DNA from: Glandiceps talaboti
Lineage: Eukaryota > Hemichordata > Enteropneusta > Spengelidae
Direction: 5' to 3'
DNA: 64,000 nt
Assembly: GCF_964340395.1 (NCBI RefSeq)
Contig: NC_135569.1
Span: 11,561,019-11,625,018, forward strand
Part shown: positions 1-14,801 of the stretch, one piece after another
How positions within the stretch are numbered: the first letter of the stretch is position 1
How the letters are laid out: each line of letters begins with the position of its first letter
Position numbers and translations under genes: made by a program
Notes under the pieces: generated by a model
The model's input: only the letters and a program-made list of their open reading frames with translations
The model's database searches: none
Told to the model about the DNA's origin: nothing

Positions 1-252
1 TATAGCCCGAATATAGGCCAGGCAATATGTGTTTTATAATATACCTCATGCTGTGAACTCGCGGTGGCAGACGACATCATCAGAAGCTGCCATTTTCACC
101 TGCTGTGAACGTGCGATGGTCACGTGACCATGTAAAAGTTGAATGGAATTATTTCCCTAGGGAAATAGTCATTCTATTTTCCTATCACATGACTGATTCT
201 AGCGAATCATGGCACAGCATTATCACTAGGTATATTATAAACCTATATATTT

Positions 253-337
253 TTTCATGTGTGAGTGTCTAGTTCAGGTAGTTATGTTTTCTGTTGTTTT
301 CCATATGGTCTCTGTGTTATTAGTTTCTTCTCATCAT
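253..337 (+). repeat. Fragment of dispersed MITE family A
   Basis: This segment in the SLC33A1 intron shares long blocks (gagtgtctagttcaggtag, ccatatggtctctgtgttat, gtttcttctcatca) with 25120-25208 on the same strand and with 43640-43740 and 44985-45075 on the opposite strand. It is an internal fragment without the terminal repeats seen in the longer copies. Confidence 0.7.
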
Positions 338-393
338 AAACTAAAGGAGCACTAGATACCTGGTACTAACTTTCTCTTCCTTCTTCTGATTAG

Positions 394-2726
394 ATTGGTT
401 TTTCTGCCACTGATGCTGTAAGTGGTCTAAAACTGATAGAAGCTGGCGTACCTAAAGAACGTCTTGCATTACTCGCCATACCAATGATACCATTACAAAT
501 AATACTACCTTGGATAATCAGTAAATACACTGCAGGACCTAGACCAATGGATGTATTTGTTAAAGCAATCCCATATCGGTAAGTTTGGACAAGTTGTTTT
601 ATTATTCACCGCCATGACTGTAGATGACATCAACAGTCTAGACATTTGCTTATTCTTGCCAGAGAGGGCACTGTTCCATAAGGTACTTTAGAGTCATAAA
701 CCTAGAGAACCCACCTATCTTCACAAGAATATTTTACAACAGTCATTCCGATTAATTCAGAATCTAGTCTTAGGTTGACCCTATGTTATTTGTGTTAAAA
801 AAAAGTAAAACAATAAAAAACCATCTTCATATTTCTCTGCCTCTCCTTTTCCTCCTCTCTATCTTCTTTTTATTGGATTCCTGGTAACAACCACTTTCAC
901 AGTGTCTCTACACAATTGGCATGTTCTCAGCCCCCCCCCCCCCCCCCCCACACTTGAATAACTTCCATCATGAAAAAAATACTGTTTATCAAGTGTCGTC
1001 GTCACTGCCATGACTGTAGATGACATCAACAGTCTAGACATTTGCTTATTCTTGCCAGAGAGGGGGCTGTTCCATAAAATATTATGGACGAGTGCAAATA
1101 AATATATTTTTAAATTTGATGTTGGAGCTGAAAATTTGGGTCAGTCAGGTAATGAGAAAGAGAACAAAAAAATAAGGTCACCCTAGCATTGAAGACCAAG
1201 TTTGTTTAATAATAGCATCTGGCATTATCCTTGGTAGTATTTTTTCCACTATTTGTATTTCTGCAGGTTGTTCATGGGGCTGGTCTTGTTAGTGGTAGTT
1301 TGGTGGACACCGTCCTTCAAATCGGAAAGTGGGGAATTCCCATGGTATTATTATGGACTGCTTGTTGTTGCATATGCCTGTCACCAGGTAGGGTCATGTG
1401 ATTAGAAGTGTAATTTAGAGTTTGTTGGATGTCCAATGACTTGACAGATCATACGAGTGATATTATTTGTGTTAACATTTGCATGTATTAGTGTGAGTCA
1501 CTGGCAACATTCACATAAAACATGAACAAGCCCATCTTCTACTTTAGATAAAAATTATATTAGTTTAATGTTCATATAAATGCAACCATATCCTAACTCA
1601 CAACAACCATATGTGAGGTCTCCTGCAACCCATCTCAAAAACAAACTATTTTGAAGTCTGTCACCACATATAAACACATCACATATCTTTTACTGTTGAT
1701 TTTTATCATCTTACGAATTTTTGTAAATTTCAATCTGAATATTTTAACCATGGGTTAGATTCAGGGTTATTTAGTAGTTTCTAAATGCCCTTGCTTACCT
1801 TAAATGTGACAAAGGTCACCACTGAGGGCGCTAGCCCCCGAAGGCTGTGCCCAGACGGGTCCTCCTCACCTTTCAGCTTTATTCAGTTACCCCCTAAGCA
1901 CAGATCCAAGGTCTCAATACAAGGCTAGGCCAGCAAGTAGTACTGACTTCTTGAGAAAGTACTTGAATCTTGATAAAAACTGTTCATGTGATTGTTGTAT
2001 ATTTCAGGTCACCCTATACAGTATGTTTGTAGCCGTGATGGCATTCACAGCTAGAATTAGTGATCCAGCTATTGGGGGTACATACATGACATTGTTAAAC
2101 ACAGTTACCAATCTAGGCGGTAACTGGCCTAGTACCTTATCACTGTGGTTAGTTGATAGTTTAACATGGAAATCCTGTAATGGAGGTCTTACTGATGGCC
2201 TAGACTGTGATACCAAGATACAGGCAGAGGTATTATATAGTTGCTCATTTACACTGAAACTATACTTTTTTATTACAGTACAGTGAAAGGTAGTTCCATT
2301 ACTTTGTGAAATTTTATATTCTGATCCAAAAATGAAAAGTTTACTGCAATAGAATGTTTGTATTACTACCTAAACTTGAAGTTATATACCTGTCAGCTAT
2401 TGATCATGTGGCTACCAGCAGTCATTCATGTGCCTGTCACTTGCTGATCATGTGCCAGTCAGTCACTGATCATGCAGTCAACAGCCAGTTCTTTGCTCAG
2501 CATGAAGATATCATATTTGTGAAAAAATAAAATTGTAATTTCTGCCATTTCACACCCTTTATTCCAGGAATGTAGTAAGGCTGGTGGTTTATGTCAAACA
2601 GATCTTGACGGTTACTACATTGAAGTCGCATGCTGTACTGTGATTGGTGTTCTCTGGTTACTATGGAAACAAAGAACAGTTCGGAAACTTCAAGACTTGG
2701 ATCAATCAATGTGGAAGTGCAATTAA
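394..2726 (+). CDS. SLC33A1: SLC33A1 acetyl-CoA transporter, C-terminal exons (5' part outside window)
   Basis: Four exons at 394-578, 1267-1387, 2008-2229 and 2568-2726 (stop TAA 2724-2726) join in phase and give the last 228 residues of a multi-pass membrane protein. Blocks such as DAVSGLKLIEAGVPKERLAL, SKYTAGPRPMDVF, GGTYMTLLNTVTNLGGNWPS and the ending WKCN match SLC33A1 (AT-1), the ER-membrane antiporter that brings acetyl-CoA into the ER lumen for protein and ganglioside acetylation. The vertebrate protein is about 550 residues, so roughly the N-terminal 60 percent lies left of the window. The two lumen-type cysteine clusters (SCNGGL..DC and ECSKAGGLC) are retained. Each junction has a standard donor (gtaagt, gtaggg, gtatta) and AG acceptor. 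The family is recognised from recalled conserved blocks; the exon joins are inferred. Confidence 0.93.
612..1077 (+). repeat. 69-bp direct repeat pair flanking a poly-C tract
   Basis: A segment starting gccatgactgtagatgacat occurs at about 612-680 and again at about 1008-1077 with only a few differences. The interval between them holds a run of about 19 C (931-949). It lies wholly inside the first visible SLC33A1 intron. Confidence 0.75.
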
Positions 2727-3589
2727 ACACATTTTATTTGTTTCTTCTCAAAATCAAAATCGAAACTAAATGTTATTTTTCAAGACATTATTTTAATATT
2801 TTCTTAGTCATTTTTCAACCCATTGCACACGCACACAAGCTTTTGACAGCTAACAGTTAATATAAATTTTTAGTATCTTGAATGAATTTTAATTTGAAAA
2901 TGAATGTTTATGTAAATAATGCATGTAGTAGGGGTGTGGTTATAAGCCGTTTATTGTCTCGCGGCAGATCTTGCCAGTTCCCAAGTGAATCATTGCATCC
3001 ATAGCAACCATGTGAGGATGAGCATGCTGAAAATGTCAAACGCTTAGCAATGTTCTCAACATCATCGCACTTGGCCATGGTGAAAGCTTGACCACGATCA
3101 CATGTTTGACAATTGTTATTGCTAGGCATATTTGCATAACTCGCGAGATCTGCAATGAGATGTAAAATCCCTTATTGGTACGGATTGTTAAATAAATGTC
3201 AAATCTAAAGAAATGACATATTATATCAGGATTGGGCTCAGAAATTGTATAATTAGTAGGAAACTCAAAGTTACCAATATCAGTTATCCAGGAATATTTA
3301 ATATAGAAACATGATCATTTATGTGGTTCTGAAAATAAATTTGATTTCATTATTAAGTCTACTTTCATTGATTAATAAAAATCCAATTATTGACTAGTTT
3401 CAGTTGTTATGACATGTCTTACAATGTTTATCACAATATGGTGGAATTCTAGAATTTGACACAATTTGACACCAAATCCCCTCACCCCCATCCCCACCCC
3501 CACACTTCAAGGAATTCTGCATTATTTGATAGGTTCAAAGTGAACACTGCCCTTTTAACTCAAAGAGCTAGTTAAGTCAAACCCAGCCA

Positions 3590-3660
3590 ACTTTTGGCAG
3601 GTTCGAACCCAGCTAGCAGTGGTAAGAGGCACACATGTTAAGTGCTCAGCCACAAAACGA
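3590..3660 (-). repeat. tRNA-derived (SINE head-like) segment
   Basis: On the minus strand a box-A-like TGGCTGAGCAC (3652-3642) is followed about 30 nt later by a box-B-like GGTTCGAACC (3610-3600), the arrangement of an internal pol III promoter. No complete cloverleaf with a paired acceptor stem is visible, so this is better read as a SINE head or decayed tRNA than as a working tRNA gene. Confidence 0.45.
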
Positions 3661-3669
3661 TCCCATATC

Positions 3670-4035
3670 TTTCTCTAGTCATTTTACAACTGCTGACATC
3701 AGACCATGCATGAACTGAACCTGTTACAAACAGGGAAAGTAAACAACTGAATTGGATTAATAACACTTGGCACAGGATGTTGGAAGTACAGAGACTTGTA
3801 TTACATTTTATAAGAACATGTTCACTAACAAATTCCAGTTCCCCTGGCATTTCATGTACACTTAAAGAGGCCATAAAACTGTTCTTATCAAACCAAGGTG
3901 TGTAATACAAGTCTCTGCTGTTCCAACATCCTGAGCCAAGTGTTATTAATCCAGTTCATTTGTTTACTTTCCCTGTTTGTAATAGGTTCAGTGAGTCCAC
4001 GTTCTGATGTTGGCAGTTGTAAATTGTCTCTCAGT
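3670..4035. repeat. Long inverted repeat (foldback/MITE-like), arms about 130 bp
   Basis: The arm at about 3670-3806 (gacatcagaccatgcatgaa through gtattaca) reappears as its reverse complement at about 3899-4035 (tgtaatacaagtctctgctg through gatgttggcagttgtaaa). About 92 bp separates the arms. Divergence between arms is modest, with short indels. The arrangement suggests a foldback element or an RNA hairpin of some 130 bp. Confidence 0.8.
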
Positions 4036-4199
4036 TAACATGCTATGTTATATCACGCTGTTTAGAATTCCACTAGTCTGAAAGTCAAATACATCAATTT
4101 ATTTTATTACCACAGGGTAAAGGATGAACAATCAATTTTGTTCTCGTCGTATTTTCAATATTATTTTCTCTATATTCAAATAATGTTTTGAATATTGTC

Positions 4200-4210
4200 T
4201 CCCCCCCCCC
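4200..4210 (+). repeat. Poly-C tract
   Basis: A homopolymer run of C just upstream of the minisatellite. Other long C/G runs in the window lie at 931-949, 16727-16743, 20217-20231, 33137-33150 and 57041-57050. Confidence 0.9.
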
Positions 4211-4289
4211 CAGTTGTTTTCCTATTTCCTGCTGTTGTCACTGTCTTATCAGAGTTTACCAGCTTTGGATTAATCAGTAAATCGTGAGA

Positions 4290-4680
4290 ACAAAATTAAG
4301 TATTCATCCTGTTCCCTGTGGTATTACAAAATGTATTATATACACTGGTCAGTAAACAAAATTAAGTATTCATCCTGTTCCCTGTGGTATTACAAAATGT
4401 ACTATACACTGGTCAGTAAACAAAAATTAAGTATTCATCCTGTTCCCTGTGGTATTACAAAATGTACTATACACTGGTCAGTAAACAAAATTAAGTATTC
4501 ATCCTGTTCCCTGTGGTATTACAAAATGTACTATACACTGGTCAGTAAACAAAATTAAGTATTCATCCTGTTCCCTGTGGTATTACAAAATGTACTATAC
4601 ACTGGTCAGTAAACAAAATTAAGTATTCATCCTGTTCCCTGTGGTATTACAAAATGTACTATACACTGGTCAGTAAACAA
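4290..4680 (+). repeat. 63-bp minisatellite, six copies
   Basis: Six head-to-tail copies of a unit of about 63-64 bp contain attaagtattcatcctgttc, ccctgtggtattacaaaatg and actatacactggtcagtaaa. The first copy has small differences (tattatatacac); the rest are nearly identical, indicating recent expansion. Confidence 0.95.
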
Positions 4681-5231
4681 AGTCTGAAATGAGATCTTTT
4701 TGTGCAATAGTCTTTGTAACCAAAAGCACCAATATTTAATATTTCAGCCATTTTCTTCACATCGATAATAATAATATTTATTTTTGTGTCCGTGAGATTT
4801 TATCTTTGTGTACATGAAATTCATATTCAAATTTTATGTGGAAGAACTGCCAGACAATACAAAACCCACCTATTAATGTGTTATGATATCGGTTACCATA
4901 GATACCAAATTTCAACATGTATGTTTGTTTTGTATCTGAATTTAGAGGAAGAACCACAAAAATACTTACTGTATATGTTTATAACATTATGTTAATATAC
5001 ACTCTCCATTATAGCCACTGACTGGTATTTTTAACCTTCAATTAGAAAAAAAAACGTAGGAATAGTGTACATATTTTACTTTATAGGTGTCAGTGACAGA
5101 AGTGAAGACCTACAATCTCAATTTTATTATCTCTTAAATTTAATCGGTACTATTTTGTGATTTCATTTTTTGCAATTAATGCATTTCTAAAATATTCATT
5201 GAAATGTAACTTTTATCACGTAGACAAGATT

Positions 5232-5445
5232 TTAACCCTTTCATGACTGGAGACGAGTTTTAAATAATTTTGGGACCCAATTTATATGACTATTTTCATA
5301 ATTACAATAATATTACTTTATTAGGAAGTAACATTTCTTTAATTCCAGTCTAAAATGAAGCTGATATATGCCAAAAACTTACATAAAAACAAGAATTTTG
5401 TTCAAATAATTTTGGCGGCAAAGTTTTCAGTACTGAATGGGTTAA
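5232..5445 (+). mobile_element. TTAA-flanked MITE, piggyBac-like (214 bp)
   Basis: The segment starts TTAACCCTTTCATGACTGG and ends TCAGTACTGAATGGGTTAA, so the ends are imperfect terminal inverted repeats bounded by TTAA on both sides. A nearly identical copy starts at 63892 and runs off the window. TTAA targets and TTAACCC ends are typical of non-autonomous piggyBac derivatives. There is no coding capacity. Confidence 0.65.
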
Positions 5446-6149
5446 GAAGAGATTTAGAAAATTATAAAATATTTTCAAATTGATGGAAAGGACCACGTTG
5501 TAATAATACTATGTTTGTTGCTTTACAAGGTCTCCAGCCCATATACAACGTAAGAAATGTACAACAAACTCAAAGTCAAAGTCACATATCATCATTTCAA
5601 ATGAATACTAGTATTACGTTATTTCACTTGTAAGCGTCTCTCTTCGTTTAAATGTAATAACATAAATATAATATCAAATCCCACCATCAAATCTAAGAAA
5701 TCAGGGCTGTTCAATATTGGTAACTTACAGACGTTCATATCACAAGAGTTTGAAGTTAATGCATAATTACCATGGTAACCAACATACTTTTATATCATGA
5801 GACTTTGAAGTCGGTTGCACTGATACAGGTCTGTACCAGAGATAATAACTGTGCTTTAAAAATGTGGATTTATGTGGAATTGTAAAAGTATGCATGTAGT
5901 TTTAAGCTTTCATGTGAGTGTGATTATTTTATTTCTTCAGGGCACACTTATCAATCAGTGAAACAGTCATTGTATGCTACTTATAAATGTATCAGTGAAA
6001 GAGATAGAAATAAAGGCATATCAATTTTAAACCTTTTTTCATTTGCAGTGCTTTGTTGTCATATTCTTTGAAAAAATAACACTTTGAATATACTGGGTGT
6101 AATACTATTGTGGTGGTGGTGGTGGAGATATGTCACAGTTACTTCTAAC

Positions 6150-6463
6150 GTGTGACGATGCGATTTTTTTTTGTCAACAAACCTGTCACTAAATCTACTA
6201 TTTATGGCAGTTACTGTTCTTTTTATGGTAGTATTTTAGAGTAAGTGTGTATGTGGAGGCTGATGTAATTTGCTTGTTCATGTGTGATTGACTCTGTAGT
6301 TGTCTTCACAGAAGTAGGGAGGGTTATTTTTGTGTTTCCCCCAGCATCTGCAGACTGCATGGGCTGGATAAATATACATGTACACACAAAAAAGACTGAC
6401 GCCAGGTATTTAAGTGATGTGCGTGCTGACCAGAAACAATTCTGTGCATCTGAAGTCAGTAAA
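6150..6463. repeat. Dispersed repeat family C, copy 1
   Basis: About 300 bp sharing long blocks (cagttactgttctttttat, gtagggagggttatttttgt, tgcatgggctgga, tatttaagtgatg) with 8675-8965, which lies in a ZMYND12 intron. No terminal inverted repeats were identified. Class unknown. Confidence 0.75.
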
Positions 6464-7314
6464 TAAAGACTTGATGTAGACACGTAATGATAACTTTGAA
6501 CAATTGCATAAATGTAACTGAAGATCTCCATCATGTAACTAGGATTGTCAAAAATTACATATTTTGTAAAAAATGAGAAAAACACTCGAAAATGGTCAAT
6601 TACGAAACTTTATTTTTGGTAACAGTGGAATTCACTATACATGTATTTAAAACACCAATATATAAAAAGTTAGGAAGTTTTATTTACAAAATCTATGGAA
6701 GTAGTGTCGATATATTTGAAATAGTGGTTTGAGAAGAATAACCAGCTGTACACAAAGAAGACATATTTAGATTTATAGGAAGCAAAAACAATGAGGTTCA
6801 TAATTCAGTGAAGAAATTCACAAAATGGAAGAAATTTCTTGAGCTTGTTTCTATCTGGACAACTGTTGGTAAGGTTAATATTGTATATAGACAAAACACT
6901 GTGAATTGAATAATTGTATATTTACTGCGTTTTAAATAAAAACGAATGAAAAATGGATGCCTTTTTACATATATACAAATATTTGGGTATTTGAAGAATT
7001 TACAATATATTGGTCATGTATATCTTGCCCTACAATGATAAACACATTTTATACATGTTGTCAAACTAGTACGCTAACGCAATAGTGTTATATTTTCCAT
7101 CTGTTGAAATATGTTCAATATCTGAGTTTCTTGGCGGAAAATGTGTCCGATGCTGTACACTGCACTATTGTCAAAGTGTACATGATTCTTCAAATTGTCT
7201 GATGTCAATTCTTTTAAGCAAAAATACAGGTCAGAATATTAAATTCATGGTGTCAATTCCTACAGGTTTCATTGTCTGTATCAATGTTAGCTGACATGTG
7301 ACATTGCTGGCATT

Positions 7315-10300
7315 TCACATCCCTGGCTGTATAAATGTACTTTCTTTAGATATAGGTGGTTGGTTGGCAATCCGGACAAACTCAATAATATCAACGGACA
7401 TGTCAGTGTCCATCTCACTAGATGCTTCCACTGCACTCATTGCTTTCTTGGCATACTCCTTGGCCTACAAAAAACCCAAAACAAACAAACAATTAACAAA
7501 CAAACAAATCAATACACAAACAACCAAATAAATTGATACAACTAATACTGTAACAACTGGTTTTTTTTTACTCTACTCCAATAAGCCAGCAGATATAATT
7601 CAGGGGTTGTGGGAAGGAATTTATTTTAAAGGATACAATAATCATGGAGATTTTTAGAGCATTATTTCCATGAAGGCATATATTTTACACCTTGAACTAA
7701 TAGGGAACTTGCAATCCAAACTGAGCATGCTCAGATGCAAAGGACTATGGGATAATCTGTGATTATCGTAATACCGAATCTGGAGCTACTGATAAAATAA
7801 ACCTCCCACAAAGATCGGGGTGACTATGAATTGATTATTCCTGGTTATAAACAATGTAACAATATTGTTTACAATGCTAATTGCTTAGTATTTACTATCA
7901 CGTTTCCCATGATGCAACATTCAGCATGGCGGGTGTACAAGTTCCCTATTCCGTCTGAGTTACACATTTTGAAATATTCCAAATGGCAAATTATCTTACA
8001 TGAGCAGTTGTAAAACACAATGTATTGATATGGTGTCGCCACAAGAAAAATGTCCCCACCTCCTCCTACCCAACCTCTGTCCCTCATATTTATTTCAGAG
8101 AAGACATTTTCACTACCAGCAGTGCTTACCTTATCCATATCAATGAGTACATAGTACAGCATACCGAGTGCATGGCATATTTTAGCCATTACATCTGGTA
8201 CTTGGTTTGGTGTTTGCTCACGAATATCATGGATGGAATTTAACACTTGTTTAGCTTCAGCCTCTTGTGCTTCATCTGTATAAATAAAACAGAGAAAAAT
8301 AACAGATATCGGTTCATAATTTCCTGTGACATGTAAGAGTTCACAGACAGGGTCACCATGCCATTGGTGCTATTGTGGTGATATTTACTATGTACATACA
8401 GTTCCAGTGAGTTGAAAGTCAGAAACTCAGTAAACTTCAATACTGGGTACACTGATAATGATAATACTAAAGTCAACACAGAGATTTGAAATAGTAACTT
8501 CACCTTTCCTATTTACAAAGAAAATGTTTCATGACCAGGTTTATAAAAAGTTGACTGAAATTGATAGATGTAGAATTACGGACTAAATGTTTTACCAGTA
8601 TTGGGAAAAATACATGGCTCTAAGGCCAACAAATAAAAAAAAAATTTCTGGTCAGTACAGTTTGTCTCAAATGGTGCGATGATGCAATTCTGTTTTTTTT
8701 TTTAATTCTCAACAAACCTGTCACTCAGTCTACTATTTATGACAGTTACTGTTCTTTTTATTTAGTACTTTAGAGCAAGTGTGTATGTGGGGCAGATGTC
8801 ATTTGCTTGTTCATGATTGGCTCTGCAGTTGTCTCCACTGAAGTAGGGAGGGTTATTTTTGTGTTTCCCCATGGATCTGCACACTGCATGGGCTGGACAA
8901 ACACACAAAAAAGACTGGTGTGAGAGTATTTAAGTGATGCGTGTGCTGACCATAAACAAGTCTTTTTTTCTTTTTTTTTTCTTTTTTTTTGGGGGGGGGC
9001 TACTGTTAACAGTAACCATTTGATTCTTACCAAGAGCTTCTTCTTCATCTCTGGGTTGTGTTGCAGCTGGTCCAACACCAGAGGGTGTAGCTGGTGTTCT
9101 AGTTCTAATCTTGACAATCTTCAATAGATGTGAATGCCAACTATCTGTAACTCTGGTGTACAGAGAATCTGCTATATCCATTCTGTTCTGTCTAAAGAAT
9201 ACATTAGCCATGTGAAAGTAACCACCCGATGTCCTGATATCATCCGTACCAAACTCCTCGGATGCGTGGAAAATCTGTACAAAGTTACAAAAAATATAGA
9301 AATGAAATTAGAAAATATGTAAAAAATATTAACAGTAGGACCTTATTATTGGGTGACACCAAATTGGGAACATTTAGTCATATGAATGATCATTTTAGAT
9401 TATCATATATGTAAATGATATGTAATAACATAAACTTACATCAGTAGCTAGTTGTAATATAACCCCCTAACTTGGCAACATAAAGTTATATCATAAAAAA
9501 GTCATAAACAACCCCCTAACTTAGTAACATAAAACTTACATCATTAGCAAGTTGTCGTAGTGATTCTTCAAAGTTGCCCTGTGCTGCATACAGTAAACCT
9601 AAGTTTCTGTACAGTTTAGACTTGATAGATTTACCACAGTCTGGGGTTTTTAATACTGTCCACTGTGCCTGGGCCAGGTACTCTTCTGCCTGGGAAAGTT
9701 TACCAAGACCTAGAAATGTACAAGTACAAAAATCAGAATACACTTAGGGGCCATATGCAGTATCTTAAATGAGTGACCTAAGGAGCCTTTGTCGACTCGT
9801 AGTGACAACCCTTAGGTCACGAGTATTTTCCGACTGAATGAAGAAAAATATTGGAAAAATAACATAATTATATGATCACCGATAATATCAAAGAAAAATT
9901 GGGGAAAGTAATGATAATTTTGAACATTTTGACTCATATTTCGAACACAGCAGAACCAGTGATGTGGACATGTGTTGTGTTGATATAGACACATGTTGTC
10001 GTGACGCAGAAAGACCAGAGTATATATTCAATATTTTTTGTTCTTATCACTCGTGCATGGTATAATAGTGTTGGTTGTTGAACTTACCAATACTAGCTTC
10101 CCCAAGAATAAGATAGGATGGAACTAGTTCAATGCTATTCAAACCGTGCACATCAATACTAAATCTAAGAGACTGCATGGCAGCTGGTACGGCCTGGGCA
10201 TGTTTGCCTTCAAATAATAACTTCTGACCGGTAGTTCTGGTTAATTCTATCATATGTAACTAGAAGAAAATGAATGAAAATACACATATAAATTACTAGG

Positions 10301-10616
10301 GGAAGAAATTTATACATAGAGAGTATATTTTTCATTTTTTTCTGGATAGGACCTCACGTCAATTAAATAATGCCCATGCCATTAGTTTATTCATGGAATA
10401 CAACACATTTATCTTGCACTGATATCAATGTCACATTTATATTAATGGCACACAATGGGACAAAGTAGACAATAAAACATGTTTACAAACAAACAAACAA
10501 ACAAACAAACACATACACAAACACACATGCACACACACATGCAAGCATGCACAGACATAGACATGCAGACACATGCATGCATGCACACACACACACACAC
10601 ACACACACACGCATGC

Positions 10617-10649
<33 letters not shown>

Positions 10650-11133
10650 TAGACACACACACACACCTGTCTTTGTAATTTTTCGTCTTGTCTTTTCTTT
10701 CTTTCTTCTTGTGATGGTAGGAATGGTAATGACATAGTTCTCAATGGTATCAAAAGCTGACATATTTTTTCATGAATGCCTTCCCAATCTGCTCTTTGAT
10801 GTTCCTGGCCACTGGAAATCAAATAAGATATTATCATTTATAATCACATTTGCATATTTCTGACATCTATAACATGTAAATATGTCAATATAATATAACA
10901 TAGTAGTGAGACTATACCCCAATCAGTGTGCCCTCTAATGAGGCAAATTTTGTTGTTGTTGTGAGTCAATGTGCAAAATGATAAAAACTATGAATTATAT
11001 ATAATATATACATTTGCATATATAAACTCAATTTATGACACATTACTGTCCAAATGTTGCTAACACCTTTTCTTTGAAGTTTCTTTATTCCTTTTTCTAT
11101 TTACCAATTAACATTGAAATGCGTAGAATGTTC

Positions 11134-11176
<43 letters not shown>

Positions 11177-11504
11177 CAAAACAAATAAAAATATGAATTA
11201 TGATAATCATATGACTTACATGATGTGTTTTTAAATCAAATGAAATATTTCACAATTTCTTACAGACACTAATTCTTGCAATGCGGTTACTTGTTTAAGT
11301 AATGGTGTTATTTTCTTAAGATCTCTGGACATTGCAAGCTAAGATTCAGAAGAACTTTGAGTGCCATTTGTAATCCGATATTGATTTACCAACTCACCAA
11401 TAATATGTGACTCGACACAGTGTACACTGTACGAAAGCGGGCTTCTGGCACAGTTCACACAGTAGTTTAACCCCTTTTGGGTTCGACAGAGGATTTAGCG
11501 TCAT
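7315..11504 (-). CDS. ZMYND12: ZMYND12, MYND zinc-finger and TPR protein, complete
   Basis: Seven coding exons (11504-11398, 10811-10667, 10259-10088, 9709-9540, 9274-9031, 8275-8130, 7464-7315; stop TGA 7317-7315) join in phase to 377 residues, against about 365 in human. Residues 16-53 form a MYND finger (C16, C19, C27, C30, C36, H40, H49, C53), with [20 protein letters not shown] spanning exons 1-2. TPR-like helices follow ([73 protein letters not shown]). ZMYND12 is an axonemal protein of cilia and sperm flagella associated with TTC29. The start was chosen because it places the MYND cysteines directly after a short leader, as in vertebrates. A proline-rich stretch near residues 260-270 ([10 protein letters not shown]) is not expected from the human protein. 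Exon 2 ends at a donor made by a GT microsatellite. Confidence 0.94.
7699..7950. mobile_element. MITE family B, copy 1 (252 bp, 13-bp perfect TIRs)
   Basis: The element starts AATAGGGAACTTG and ends with the exact reverse complement CAAGTTCCCTATT. A second copy lies at 23322-23575. The inside carries no open frame of note. It sits in the last ZMYND12 intron. Confidence 0.85.
8675..8965. repeat. Dispersed repeat family C, copy 2
   Basis: A second copy of the repeat at 6150-6463, inserted in the ZMYND12 intron between exons 5 and 6. It ends against T-rich and G-rich homopolymer runs at 8960-9000. Confidence 0.75.
9424..9484 (-). repeat. Copy of ZMYND12 exon-4 end with splice donor
   Basis: On the minus strand ACAACTAGCTACTGAT followed by GTAAGTTTATG copies the real exon-4 terminus (ACTTGCTAATGAT then GTAAGTTTTATG at 9555-9529) about 100 bp downstream. 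A flanking motif aaccccctaactt is also doubled (9461 and 9511). The copy has no obvious acceptor and is probably not spliced. Confidence 0.65.
10480..10666. repeat. CA/GT-rich microsatellite at ZMYND12 exon-2 donor
   Basis: Imperfect (CAAA)n, (CA)n and CATGCA-type repeats. On the minus strand the first GTGTGT after exon 2 (position 10666) is itself the splice donor. Confidence 0.9.
11134..11175 (+). repeat. (CAA)n microsatellite
   Basis: About 14 CAA units in the first ZMYND12 intron. Confidence 0.95.
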
Positions 11505-11895
11505 GATGAAGGCACTTGCACGGTAATGTCTGTTGTGGATATCACAAATGCCGACTTCAATAGACAGAAAATGCTGTCTGCAATTTCAGATGTTGGGTTG
11601 TTGGGCTTCTCGTTGCTACCAAGAAAGTGCGCATGTGCATGAGTATCCTCTCGTCGATTGACAGACTATGCACATCTCGTGTTTTGCGAGATAAATTTAG
11701 TGCGCCCTCTAAGGGATTCCCCATGGTAACTGAGTGGCTATTTTTAGCTCGTACGTGGAAACGTTGACGTGTTTCGGAATGACGACTGTCAATAAGACGT
11801 AATATCCAGAGAAAGCGAAGAAAATACGAGCTAACAGGATGTAAGAGCGCAGAGTTTGACAAGTAGTTGCTGCTCGAGGTAGACTGACAGACATC
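11505..11895. promoter_or_regulatory. Probable bidirectional promoter of ZMYND12 and the ARF-like gene
   Basis: Only 391 bp separate the divergent start codons. On the minus strand GTTACCATGGGGAAT (11730-11716) resembles one and a half sites of the RFX X-box (GTTGCCATGGCAAC), which would suit a ciliary gene such as ZMYND12. The match in the second half is weak. No TATA box is evident. The promoter call is inferred from gene arrangement. Confidence 0.5.
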
Positions 11896-14775
<2,880 letters not shown>

Positions 14776-14777
14776 AG

Positions 14778-14801
14778 TGTCTCAGATACCAAGAAAGAAG
14801 T
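14778..14801 (+). repeat. Copy of ARF-like coding tail just after the stop codon
   Basis: Twenty-four bases beginning tgtctcagataccaag at 14778-14801 exactly repeat 14685-14708 of the last coding exon, with a spacing of 93 bp. The copy lies two bases past the TAA and so sits in the 3' UTR. Confidence 0.85.

Larger units (their letters stand above)
2727..7314. other. Intergenic region between convergent SLC33A1 and ZMYND12
   Basis: No coding exon was found here. It must contain the 3' UTR of SLC33A1 (AATAAA near 3191) and of ZMYND12 on the minus strand (TTTATT near 6607). The rest is repeats: a tRNA-like element at 3600, a long inverted repeat at 3670-4035, a 63-bp minisatellite at 4290-4680, a TTAA-ended MITE at 5232-5445 and a dispersed repeat at 6150-6463. 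Confidence 0.7.

Noticed and set aside
3600-3652. Functional tRNA gene
   Set aside because: Box A and box B are present but no paired acceptor stem or convincing anticodon arm was found.
4331-4558. 75-codon open frame with internal repeats
   Set aside because: It only reflects the 63-bp minisatellite.
10437-10666. Cysteine/valine-rich extension after ZMYND12 exon 2
   Set aside because: It is read-through into the GT microsatellite; the conserved protein resumes at exon 3 (10259).
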